64,000 nt of DNA from assembly GCA_017562135.1 (NCBI GenBank), contig QEYB01000047.1:1-64000 (forward strand), in the 5' to 3' direction. Source of the DNA: Dipylidium caninum. Lineage: Eukaryota; Platyhelminthes; Cestoda; Cyclophyllidea; Dipylidiidae. This document shows positions 1 through 12,300 of this stretch, in pieces. A model generated the notes under the pieces. That model ran no database searches. It saw only the letters and a program-made list of their open reading frames with translations, and was not told the origin of the DNA. Position 1 is the first letter of the stretch. Each line of letters opens with the position of its first letter. The translations under genes were made by a program, and so were the position numbers.

Positions 1-2423
1 GCATCCCAAATGTGAAACAACGTAAATTGCTCAAGTTTGGCAATGGGAATCGCTCAAGGTTAGTACTATTCCATGAGACTAAAATAAATTTTCCTAAATG
101 CAAAATTGAGGACGGTTGCGAATAAGTTGGAAACTGGTATCGTTTTGCTCGGGAACCTGCAGAGCAAATTATTTTCATTAAGCCACAAAAATGTCCAATT
201 AACCCGTCGATGTTATAGAATGCTGTATGTAGTTGTCGCGTGATACTGCAATAGTATGCTTAGTGGCAGACTTCTGAGTCACGCATGCTGTTTTACTGAC
301 GGAATATCGCGAAAAAACAATGCGTTATAAATAAGAAAATGTGCAACAAACATTATGGTAGAAGAAGATTCTCGCAGTAACTCGATAAAGCAAGAACAAC
401 ACATAGTACTTCTAACGGAAAAACAAGAAGACACTTGAAGATATAATTAATTCACATGTTATATGCGTTTCAGCGAAATTTTGCGTAAGGCAGGAAATTT
501 TGTACCCATGTCAGTTTATGGCTTTCTCGGAATTGAATCGGTTCTCTTGGTAAACAATGAGGGACCTGATAAATTGCGAGACATATGTGTGACATAGCGC
601 TCGCAGACTAAAAAAGGAAGAGCGCGCTCTTCGACCCGTCATATTTAGTGGCTCGCCGCAATTTGTCGGGAGAGTCAAGAGAGTTCTGAGTCACGCGAGA
701 GATCATAGGCCGTACTGTGCGACATCCACCTGCGTATAGACGAGTAGCACCACTTTTGTAAACCATGAAAACGGCCAACCATACCAAATGGATTTTAGAT
801 TTCCGCCTCGCGGTTCATGTGCTCTACAAATCTTTCGAGAAGACTAGTATACGAACTGAGATAAAGGTAAGGTGTGGGAAAATTCGATTGAGGAAGAAGA
901 CAGATTATGTTTTAAACTTACTGAGAAAAACTTGTCGAGACCTAGGGTTTGCAGAGATAACAGGAATCCCTATCATGCGGAGTTAGAATAGAATTTGAGC
1001 CCCAATGCTTGATTTGACATATATTTTTAGTCAGATTACCTCGAATCGAGCCGGGGATTCAAGTTCCAAGCCTCGCTGGGAAGGCAAACCAATTATAGAT
1101 TATCGTTGTTGTAACATTTTTTACTGAAGTTTGGCAAGCGCCTAATGGACAAGCTTGCACCAAGGCGACCGGATGCCACACCGAAAACGTTTGGAACAAG
1201 ACTCACTGTAGTATTTCGACAGTAATTTTAATAAAACCTATCAACTTCGTTCTTCACAGACGTAGCAGGCACACAGCCGTTAGGGTCAGAAACTGCGCAC
1301 CGCATAAAGAACGTCGCACTTCCCTGTTGAAGCCAGCGGAGGACAGAGTCAATATGCAGGAGAGGTGGATAAGAGGTGGGCGATACACATAGTGATATGT
1401 GGCTATACGGAAAGTTATGTGTGTGTGTCGAATGACACACTCAGCGTGTGTGTGCTCGATGACACTCTCACTCTAAGAGGCACTCAAAGTTTGTGAAGAT
1501 GAGATTCTGAACACATGATACGACGACTCCGTGGGCATACTTCGATGTGGTACGAGGTCATGATGTTCGATACAACACGATTATTGATGTTTGAATGTCA
1601 ATAATATGTTTCGACGAGTAAGTGGGACGAGGCAAAGTGTTGGAGAAGGGGTAGGGCGTGAACCTTTGTATTATTACAATGCACATAAGACGCAATTCTT
1701 ACTATACCACCATCTCGCCAGATATGATGGTATATGCCGCCTCGAAAAGTGATAAAGTCTTCGTATAGCATTATTTTGAAGTTTGGTTGCTGCCGTCAAA
1801 CGTTGAGCTTTATCGTAGTCTTTGGTTACAATTATACTTACCGACTCGAACTCTTAACGAGGAATTTAGGCGTAAGTCTCTAAATTTGTCAGTTAATTTG
1901 GAAATGAATGACGCCATTTAAGAGATGTGCATTCTTTGTCAAATTCTTCCTTATTGTGAACAGAAAACCTCTCTCGTAATCTATTATCGTGCGAGTCGAA
2001 AACTATATCTGAATCTGGAGGGATGAGCACAGTGCGTATACAACAAAAATAACTGGCATTCTTCGTTTTCTTACACTTAGTATGAAGCCGGATATATCGC
2101 TGGGAAAGAGAGAATTATGGGACGAGGCATGTAACCATTCTTTTCTATGCAAATAACACGATTCTTGTTACGGTGCTCTTTTTACCGCAAGCCAAGAAAC
2201 CTTGCAAAGATAATTCTTCGAATACTAATCAGTGGTTCTCCTAATCAATCCAAAAAATTGTTTTGCTCCTAACATATTGTTAAGACGCACTAAGGTACTT
2301 AAACCCGCCAATTTTATGGCGTCTGAGCGGTGTTTAAATGTAGCTTTTTCGACTCAGCCCCTAACACTTCGTGCGCGGCATTCCGTAAGGGGTCCAGTTG
2401 TTTTCTATATAATATGAGGTTGG
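1..2423. other. No supported gene; AT-rich flank
   Basis: Only short open frames occur here and none resembles a family I recognise. A GT-rich, imperfectly palindromic stretch lies near 1418-1475, where runs of gtgtgt alternate with gacacac. The stretch next to the flotillin-like gene could hold its promoter or 5' untranslated exon, but nothing specific marks one. Confidence 0.4.
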
Positions 2424-5400
2424 GGAATTCTATACTCCCTGTGTGTTCCCGAAACGAGGCGCTTGTTGTATCTGGTAAGATACAAGTACACTCATTCTTG
2501 GCCTTAAGTTGTTGGGACATTATTAAGGCCCTAATTAGTTCCGTGCGGGGTTTTCTATTGCCCTACTTATATAAGGAAGACTTGACCGGTAAGGGCATGA
2601 ACGTCTTCTCTTCTCCTGGACTTTTCTAAACATCGCCTTCATTAGGCAATTAACAACTCTGCTTTTTATTATATATTATTATTGAAGACCAATATCACTC
2701 CCTTTACACTATGAATTTATTATATCTCTTATTGTCTATTTGCATAAGAGCGTTTAGTTACAAAAAATTTCTGCTCGGAACAAAGCTCATGAAGGCAAAG
2801 TGTTTAGAAAGAGATTTTGTCAGTTTTGTCGAATTGTACGGGATCACTATACGGCAGCCCTTACCGTTGTTCACATTAATTATTTTTAAACTAGAATTTC
2901 TTCATATTTCCTCGAACTTTGATGCATCGAAAGTCCACGAATTTACTTATTTACACGTAAACGGGTCACGATTACTGTCACTGGTGTGGCTCAAGGTAAT
3001 AATTTATTTTCTGAAACACGTATTTCCCTACATAAAAATGGCAAAATCGCAGCTGTGCTAAATGAAAAGCTTGTAACCTCCATCTTTTGGCCCCCACCAA
3101 GGTTAAATTCAAGGCTTCTAATTCCGGACATGTGAGTGCAGCGTGTGGAACATTTTCGGAAAACAGAAAGCGAAATCCAAGAGATCGCAAGGAGACTTTA
3201 GAAGGTCATCAGCGTGGCCCATTATTGGGTGGACATAGACGGTGGAAGGAAATCTATAAAAGGACGCGTAAACTCTTTTCTTCGCAGTGTTTTCGAGGTT
3301 GCCCTCGTCGATCCTTCGTCAATATGGGGTATAGCAGACGTTGTATAAAGCTATACTTAAAGAGTCAAGGATATGAGGTGAGATGTGTTTTGGATACGGA
3401 CGCATGAATGCAATTAGGTGCAAAGTTTTCTTCAGAAATTTTTTAAGGTCAGAGATGTTGTATTGCTTTGTCTGTACTAGCGGCAAAGACTTTAAGATTG
3501 CCCATATTTCGAACGGGATAGCGTGTTGATATGAAGCGATACAAAGCTTAATTTTTGGTCATTTCTTACTCGGTTTTATCGGTGCCACAGATTCCTCTTT
3601 GCTATGTGTAGTAGGCGTGAGTTTGCTGAAACGTTAAGGTTACCGTGGCCGTTTTGACCCTCCATCAACTGTGGCGGGTATTGGGAAGCTCTCGGGATGG
3701 CACGAACGGCTCAGTTAAACGTGACGCACGATGGAGAGGCGAGGCGCAAAGGGATGCGGCGTATTCGTTCAGCGCAGGCAGAGGAGGCGCGGACGGCAAG
3801 CAGTTGCGTACGAGGCTTGAATCGGCTGTGCCCAGCGTTGATTTGCACTCGTCGCGCTTTTGCGATCGTGAGGTGCGCACGTCTAAAGGCGAAGGCCGAA
3901 CTAGGCATACAGCTTCAGGTACACACATCACTTAACTTCTCTGTGTTTTCTATTTTTCTCAATTTCTATATCCTATTTTCGGAAATAATTCACAGTGTTC
4001 TGAGATGTTTTTGACTTCATGGAATATTTTTTAATAGATATTGCTCTCATTTTAATTATTCGTTTACCTGTGTGATACTTTTAGTGATCTAAGTAAGCGC
4101 GGTAGTCGAGTCCGACGCTGGCGTATTGGGCAAATGCCAACACATTTGTTATAAAAATTAAAAGGCTATTTAATATTCAGACTTAATTTCTGAAATAATT
4201 CTGTTTCCCGGTAAGATGATTGGTTTTCGTTATATTTTTCCGTTTTGCACAGTAATTTGTTTAGTTAATTGATGTTCTTCTTACAGGAGGTGAAAAAACT
4301 CAGCAAGGCTATTCGCGCAGAGACAATGGGCGTGGAACTGGTTGGAACGCCGATAGAGAATCGAGTTGGAGAGTTGGAGCGACAGCGTACGCATTTCGAA
4401 GCTTGAGGCGAAATATGCAGCCTGAGCTTCCGAATGCTTTTCCGTCTCTTCGAACCTTGCTGATGCCGACAGGTTTTTGTACCCGATTTCAATCAAACCC
4501 TTTTTACACTGATTTCTTTTTATCAAGGTTTGAATTTTTTGCGTTGCTGTCTTTATAAAACATGGTGACGAGGTATTACGTACTCTAGACTTGGTTTTTC
4601 ACTGTTATGTGTGTTCATAACGCTAACCCCTTATGTCATTATAGTAGCCACGTTTTTACTACCGCGAAATTTATTTTTTTTCTGGTCTTGTTTTTTCATA
4701 TGGGGTATGTTCTTGTCTGTGTTTCTTCATGTTATCTATTTCTAATTTCGTTGTATTTTCGTCTATCTTACAGGCTCGTATAGCAGCCGAAGCAGAGGCT
4801 GAGGCAGAGAGTGTAAAGCTGAAGGGTCTTGCCGAGGCCGAAGCGAACCGGGTAGTTGCTCTAGCCGAGGCAGAAAAAATGCGCAAGATGGCCGAGGCCC
4901 TGAAGAATTATAAGGTGCTTATTTCATGTCCTTTTGACCATTTTGAAGAAACGGCACCTTTACGCCATTTTTGCAGTAACTAGCGCAGAAATTATTGGTG
5001 AACGGCTACTATTATGGTCATAGGGTTTTTTTATCGTCTAAAAATTGAGTTGTAGTGCGGACATGAGGACAAAATAACACCGATTGTCTAGGTATGTCAC
5101 ATAAACAGCCCTTCGCGGAGCTCCCGTATCGGTATGGAATTGGCATAGACGTTGAGAGATTATAATCTATATACGCTTTTGTCCACACAACGAAAATTTA
5201 CTCTAAGATGTGTTGCAATAGTGTACTTATATGAGGTCATCGTAGAACAATTCTAGTTGAACTTACCATTGTGACGAAGTAAGAATGTTCTTAAGTTACG
5301 CAATGGAAAAGTTATTGCTATTTCCTCTGCCTTTTCCCTACAGGAAGCAGCTATGTTAGACATGGTACTACATGCGCTTCCGCGTGTGGCGGCCGAGATA

Positions 5401-5568
5401 AGTGCACCTTTGGCCAACTGTGAGAAAGTTACGATGATTGCAACAGGCGACGGCGAAGTGGGTATCGCCAAGCTGACTGAGGAGATTATTCGTGTGATGA
5501 AGGACCTTCCGGAGTTGATTACTTCTCTAACTGGGCAGGACATGAAATCCTACATTCCGTCACGTTAA
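2424..5568 (+). pseudogene. FLOT1: Flotillin-1-like gene, reading frame broken in 5' and middle exons
   Basis: Flotillins are membrane-raft scaffold proteins with an N-terminal SPFH/PHB domain and an alanine/glutamate-rich coiled coil. Pieces of every region appear in order: the N-terminal NEALVVSG just before a donor (about 2451-2474), TITVTGVAQ before a donor (about 2960-2995), ETLEGHQR and EEIYK-like and VNMG segments (3190-3330), LGMARTAQ then VKRDAR then AEEARTAS then AKAELGIQLQ (3690-3918), and AIRAE..MGVELV and KLEAKY (4287-4420). Within single exons these pieces sit in different reading frames and in-frame stops interrupt them (for example near 4389 and 4410). Exon-intron borders are kept, so this is not a processed copy. 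The last two exons are intact. Either the gene is decaying or this stretch of the assembly holds many indel errors. Identity as flotillin is firm; the pseudogene status is inference. Confidence 0.72.
4774..5568 (+). CDS. FLOT1: Intact C-terminal exons of the flotillin-1-like gene (4774-4914, 5344-5568)
   Basis: Two consecutive exons read cleanly and join in phase 0. Exon 4774-4914 follows a cttacag acceptor and encodes the EAEAEAESVKLKG and LAEAEANRV coiled-coil repeat typical of flotillins. It ends at TATAAG before gtgctt. Exon 5344-5568 follows ccctacag and encodes the C-terminal oligomerisation region with LPRVAAEISAPL, a GDGEVGIAKLTEE stretch matching the flotillin-1 G-x-G..AK.TGE block, and LTGQDMKSYIPSR before TAA. 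The clean frame here contrasts with the exons upstream, so these two may belong to an expressed gene whose upstream sequence is misassembled. An AATAAA lies 376 bases downstream. Confidence 0.7.
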
Positions 5569-5911
5569 TCTCTAATATCTTGACTGTTGTCCTGCTTTCG
5601 TTTCTTGCTACTTCCGTTCGTCTATATTTGTTTTTTTTACGATTACGTAGTCGAGCTTCTTTCTACCAATATTTATATTTGAATATAAGTTGACAGGCCT
5701 GTCTTTTATGTTCTGAATAGACAGACGAATCGAAGTTCTTAAAAGACAACTTTTAGACGTCGCGTCTCTTGGATACCTCTTTTTGATGCTACGACTATCC
5801 CAGGCCACGAAAGTGATTGATGTGCTACATATGAGATTTGGACGTGCAACGGAAAAACCTATTATTGTCCTCGACATTAAGAGTGATAGAAAGTGCTCTC
5901 ATGCAAAAGGC

Positions 5912-5949
5912 TTTATTTCACCCAATCAAAAAGAAGCATTCGCAATAAA
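5912..5949. terminator. Opposed poly(A) signals of flotillin (+) and nuclear receptor (-)
   Basis: The flotillin-like gene and the nuclear receptor converge with about 800 bases between their stop codons. AATAAA on the plus strand at 5944-5949 and its reverse complement TTTATT at 5912-5917 (AATAAA on the minus strand) lie 26 bases apart, so the two 3' ends probably overlap. The rest of 5569-6367 shows only purine-rich sequence including a G run near 6255 and no gene. Confidence 0.45.
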
Positions 5950-6367
5950 GGGGGCGCTTGTTTTTAGTTCCACTCCGTGGCGCTAGCCCTGAGATTATCT
6001 TCCATCACCACAAGTAGGGGCACAACTTCGTAGAATTTCCTGAGGAGGGTGGGTACCGGTTTTTGTGCACACAGGAACGTTTTATAGAGGTTAGTGTCAA
6101 ACCCATGGATGGTTGTGGAAGGGAGGATAGGTTGAGAGGGGTTTTAATTTAGCCAGTGAGGTAGTGGTAGCAGAGTGCAAATAGATCCCAGCCGTAGTTG
6201 AAGTGATAAACACAAGAAAGAGAAAAATGGGAAAAGGGAATGAGGAAGGGAGAAGGGGGGGGGAGGAAATAGTCGGCATCCTCTTGTGACTAAAAAACAA
6301 GCATAAAAACAACTGGTTTTTGTTATTTCAAGCCCTGAGAATTGGCCATCACTAGAGCGTCAACCGA

Positions 6368-9300
6368 TTATGGTTGTGTGGGTGGGTGATTGGCGTCCAA
6401 AAAGTTGGAGATTTTGTAGGGATTGGTTGACGAAATTTGGGGAGCGGTACTGCTCCAATGACCTTGAACAGACCATACAGGGTCCTCCGACTTGATGCTG
6501 TTTGGCAAGATAGGCCAATGATTCGTTGAGGTTGAAGAGTGGCCATGTGAGGATGACGGATGCATGACATTAGGTTGCTGAATCAAAGTGGAAGCCGAAG
6601 GAAAGTGAGTTGCATTCGTAACATCCGTCGTAGAATGAAGAGTCAATGTGGAAACATTCATAAGTGAATGAGGCGGAAATACATGGCCTCCGGCCTCATA
6701 CATCTCCACGTAAAGGTCTGGATAGCGCAAATCTGGTCGAGATCTCTAACGTTCACAGAGAAGCAAAATATTAGACCCTTTCAAGTAGAATTAATCACAA
6801 AATCTACTAACAAACCTTTACCTGTAATTGCTGCGCAATTTCTCGGTACTCGTTACTCATAGATGAGAGCATTTCACTCATCGCCTCCAGACGATTCCAT
6901 TTGTGGTCAACCAATTCTTGTAACTCGTTTTGCGCTAGGATAAAAATGATATGGTATTGATATGACCTAATATAAATAGTAAAATACAAATAAAGAAGTC
7001 TAGGGGCATACATCGCATTGTGGCAAGAAGTGAGTGTCTGGCGAGGAGCAGTAATTTCCGTGCATCCGTGTAGGCAGGATTGGCAAGAATGTAATAGTCT
7101 GAGGATAAAAATTATACTACTTGGAATAAATCAGCAGTGGTGTATTTATGTTAGGAAAGTCTGAAAACCCACGTCGAAGAATCCCGATGGCACAGGCGTA
7201 AACAAATTCTGTATGAGTGAGATTAAGTTGGTGGAAAAGACGGCCTGAGATTTGTAAATGTTCAACTACCCTGTTGTACACTGGAAAGTGGCGCAAGACA
7301 ATGTCGCGTTCAGCGGGAGAAAAATCTAAGAAGTTGTATCGGGCTTCAGCAGCGTTGTAGTCACGCGACAGCATCAACAACACCTCCGAGTATAAACTGG
7401 CTCGCACCAGATGGCCTCTAGCGGACAAACTCATCTGATTGAAACCTTCACAGTAAAAGAACAAAAAATCCATGTTAGGTCATTATGAACTCTTAAGTTT
7501 ATGAGCGTACGTTCTGCAAAGGAGGTAGAGAAAATTAGAATGTCTCCTTTTGCCCTTCGAAACTGAAAAGACACGATTCTCTTAACGTAAAACGACAAAC
7601 AACGCATATTGCCTCAAGTGAATATCAGAGGATAATCAAAATGGCTTCGTATAATAGATGTACAGAAGCATTTGGTTAAAGCGATGGCATTGAAACTAAT
7701 CTTCCTTTTGAACTGAGTTGAGATATCTTCCATAGGCTAAGAAGAAAGAAGACACGATTTTTGGATTTCGATGATTTAGCTGTTTCCTAAACGCCTAACA
7801 TGAAGGGTTATTTGTAACAATGAAAACCGACAAATCATTGTCTAAAATCGGACCCTGTTGCGGACACTAACCCCCCAAGGCGTAGATTATTTTAATTTAT
7901 GCATAAAGTAGAATATTCATACATTATCAACAAGATATGTAGAAATATTGCAAATAACATCAACGAGGCTATTATTCAGTTCTTGCGTAAATAAGATGGA
8001 AACAAAGGACGAGAACCCCACCCTCCTCGCTAAGATGACCGCAACGAAGGGGACGAGAGGTGTGAGGAGATAAGGGAATTTCACTTCACACAATAAGTAG
8101 CCTATCGGTACGTTAAAGTAGTAAATTCATTTCCACTATCCGAGGACCAAATTAGGACTGACATCAACCCCCGACGCAAGCATTTATTACAAGACCGCAC
8201 TGCGTGAGCAAAGTAAGGCGAGTGAAAATTCAACAAATGCGGAGATATTTAGAACGCTTAAAACATTCATAAGCATTGTTGTAGTTAAAACAACTAGAAA
8301 AAAATGAATGTTTAGAAGCATCTTCACTAATACCTGTGCTAGGTAGTCGTGGTGATACAAGAAAAAAGTGCCAAACCTACCCTTGGCGTAAACGCAGGGT
8401 AGGTGATATATGCTAAGAAGTAATGTAAGCAAGGTTTGGCAAGTTTAGACAGACCGGCAGACACGATTTTTTTCGTTTGTATTAGAAGATGAAAGGCCAG
8501 TGACGAAAGGAAGGAAATTGGGGACACGTGATGCGTCAAGTATGAATCACACTTTGGGGTGCGCGTGTGTGCATTCGCACGTATGCACAAGTATCCTGTT
8601 GTTTGTTATTATTGTTGATGTTTACGCACACTGGGGTGACGTGGGTGTTAACACCACTCTTATTGGTCAGCTCTCCAGCAAATGCTTTGACGGGGTCGAA
8701 TGTCTCAGGAGCTTGAAACAAAGCTCAAGACTCTCCTCGTCGTCGGTGTCCCTTTTATATAAAAAAGGTCCCCATCTCCGCCTCCGTGCTAATCTGGTTG
8801 CGTGATCAATCAAAGTTGATGGTGCCACGGCCTATAGTATAAGTACAGTCGCTTTATGTCAATTCTGTCGACCAGAGAGCTACTCTAACGAGAAGCGATG
8901 TAGTAGACATCAAGGAAGGCATTAGTAGGCTGAGAAAAAGTTTATGTGTCAAAGACATCGTACCTTGTCAACTTATCATGCATTTCACTCATCTATTGTA
9001 CTCGTTGCACCATGACTTAGTGCACCACTTTCCCTCCTCCCCACACACTGACACGACAGCGTCAGCAGTTCCAGAGGAGAGAAAGCCTCGACAAGACGAC
9101 TGTTTAGGCTGCGGTCAGTCAATAGGCTAACGGCCTGAAAAGCAGCCTTACGCTGGGCGAACTGTTATGTTGTCGACATTAGGACAGGTGACGCGAAGGC
9201 GGGAGGGAGGGAGGGAGGCGGCGAAGTTGGCCTTGGCACCAAGAAATAAGAGGGTTGCCGAATTCGTGAATTACACCAATCCTCTATTGCCACTCTTATA

Positions 9301-12300
9301 TTTTACTTTCGATTCCACGACTCACTCTGTATGCCGTTTGCCAGAAATGCGAGGATTACGAAGATTCCATACCAAGAGCATTCAGGGAAGACAAGTCGTG
9401 AAATGAAATTAAAAACAGGCCTAAAGTGGAGGACACGTTCCTCAGACTCCCAGTCGCATTGCCAAACAGTGGTATATCCGGCAACCCATTCCGATGGATT
9501 ATGGCAAGCTAAACAAATTCTTGATGGTTCGAGTCCTGACCTACGAGCATGGTATGATGAAATAATTGTCATTGTGGTTTCAAAGATCAGACGTTTCTTA
9601 GCTAATTCTGAAACTGAAGGGTTGAAGAGGTGACGATTTCAGAAGTGCCAACAAGTCATCTTGGGTGAGGTCAAAGCAATTACATCAACCCACGCCATTA
9701 CCGAGCCCCATGCTCTGCAGACTGATGTCACCTGCCACTGATACGACAATAAGTCTACTGCCGTCTGAAGCGCAATTTGAAGAGATTGCCCTGCTGTACC
9801 GATTCGAAAATAATAGGAAAGATCCTCTATCTCGCTCGTGAACCAACTGAGCAGACGTATTGCTTACACAGAGGAGAAATAGGCCTTTTCTACTACAAAA
9901 TAGTAAAGTAGTAATGAAGTGTACATAAGTTCATCCTCATTAGTTGATTAAAAGAGGTCTCGGCCGCGTGCTGTCATCCAACTATGATAAAGTTGTGTCC
10001 ATTGAAAGGCTGGCATTAGAAATTAAAGACGATCGTGGATATTCACCCTAAGCCGTCTCTCTTTCGCATTTGGCATGGTGTAAGATAAGAAAATGACACG
10101 GCAGTGACCATCTTTGAACAGATAAACGAAAGAATGGGGTGAAAGCCAAGGGCACACTTGGACATTCTGACCGAGGACAAGCGTCTGTCTGCACGGATAG
10201 ACAAATGCGCCAATTAAAGCGCTGTCGGTGTGTGGGGTCGAAGTCTTACCAGAAGTCGACCACAACTACACAAGAACAGACTCGAATGAGAGGGGTTTGG
10301 AAACACGACGGCTTTAACTTCTTCCCTCGAGGCCCTCAATGAGGCTCCGTTGTATGCTTGTCTCCATTAAACCTCTGACTTTCAAATATCAAAAACCCAT
10401 TGCACACCTTAATAGGGTGGATGCTTCAACGCCTACTGAGACTTGCAGGTGGTCCATTCGGCAAGTCGATCATTCATCCGCTAATTGTTACATTGTCGAA
10501 TGTCCTTGTCAAACTGAGTCTTTTTCGAGATATCGCAATTGCAGCCTCATTTCTACAGACTAAAGAGGGAGTAGAAAATCGCGTCCGCACCATCTCCTGC
10601 CATAAGAGCACGCAAAGAGAGTAAGAGACTAGATTCTTTTCCTTCGTCTCCTGCTTAGATAAATTCACCCGTCGATACGAAAGACACGTTTTTGCGAAAA
10701 GGTTGGGTGAATGCCACAGACGGTTAAGTGGGCACAGGTGTAAGTATACTCGCGCAAGAATACACGAGGCAGACATAAACAAAGGCCCGGGAAGACGCTA
10801 ACCTGGAATCAGCTTGGCGAATTGGACTACCTGTTGAGAGTGGAGATGGAAGTGGTTCATCACATGGTCCCACACTTGATGTGCATCATCAGCCTGCGAG
10901 GGTTCAATGGTGCTCATGTCGAAGCGAGACTTGAAGTACTGCCCAGAGATGAGAGGAAAAGCGGACAGGTGAAAAGGAAAGATTAGAGATGCTTTTACGT
11001 ATGAACAACAGGAGAAGCAGATCAAATACACTCGTATAATGCGTTTCCGAGTGTATTTTACCGAAGTTATCTGCGAAATTTCCACCTCTTTGGCGATCAA
11101 CAGGTATCGGGAATGAGTCTTTCGAACTTTCCCATTAAAGATGAGGAGTTATTATGTCTTTAAACGTTTACATTCATAAAAACAGGTGAACGGTGGAGGG
11201 AGGTGGGAGCTTAAGAGATGTTAGAAGGCATTGGAACCGAAACTATCTTCTATCCGCGGAAAGTTCAAAGAAGGCATTCCCGATACCTGTTGGTAAAAGG
11301 GGCAGGCAGAAATGAAGGAGGTTGAGCTGGGAAATGAAGACGAAAATACCGTTGCTGGAAGCCGCATAAATTCCATGGCCATACGCATCCCATAATTGAA
11401 CCAATTCAATCCGTCCACGAGAATTTCCTCATCCGTCCCCACTACTCCTGCCACCGCTGCTGCGGCCGCCGCTGCCGCTGCCGCAGCAGCCGCCGCCGCC
11501 GCCGATGACGATGCGGTAGAGACGGTTGCTAGCGTAGTTTGCGGTTGTCCGTGTGTGAGTCCCATCGCCGCATCGGTAGTCTCCATTTTCACGGGCGCGG
11601 AGGCTTTGCGTCGTGGAAGCCTTGATGTAACATAGGCAGCCATATCACAGGCTCCGGCCGAAGCCCGGCGCTGGGGAAGTTCAACAACACCGCCTCCAGA
11701 GGGTGCGGTGGTTTGTGAAGAGGACGATGGTGAAGCGGAGGAAGAAATCAGTGTTGGAACAGAGCTGTGTTTACGCGGCGGTGGTCCGAAATCACTTGCA
11801 AGAGGTTGTCCGCTATCCTGCAGTTGGCGAATTTCGATCGCACAGTGGAATTTGACGGCATTCGGTTGACGCCCTATCCGACTTCCTAAAATCGGTACGA
11901 CGACAGAGACGGTATTTATTATGAGGCAAAGAATACTGTCTGGTGTCTGGATGTTTAGTGGCTATGGCGGGGAAGAGGTGGGTGGATAGAGAGAAGGCCA
12001 GGGGAGAGTCACCGATTCGCAAATCGAGTCCCACAACGAGGTCGTGCGTACTGTCAGACTGGCAGTCTGATGATGGCCAAGAGAGGGAAATGTCGAGCAA
12101 CTTCGAGTGATTCTACTACGCCGATAGACGGTGGAAAGGGGAGTTCCTGTGACTACGAGGTATCAAGTAATTAGTAAAACAGACCAGTGGTACGAACAAC
12201 GATGGAGGCCCGTACCTCCTGCTTAACTATTCACCGATTAAGTCCTACGGTTGGCAGTTACTTGGGCGCCTGCTCCCAGTTTGTCCAATTGCTGTCCGAA

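Noticed and set aside
1020..1100. tRNA-like T-arm sequence near GGGGATTCAAGTTCC
   Set aside because: No acceptor stem, D-arm or anticodon arm can be folded around it on either strand.
9167..9633. Two open frames in the large nuclear receptor intron
   Set aside because: No domain character or splice context; they overlap each other and sit in low-complexity GGGA sequence.
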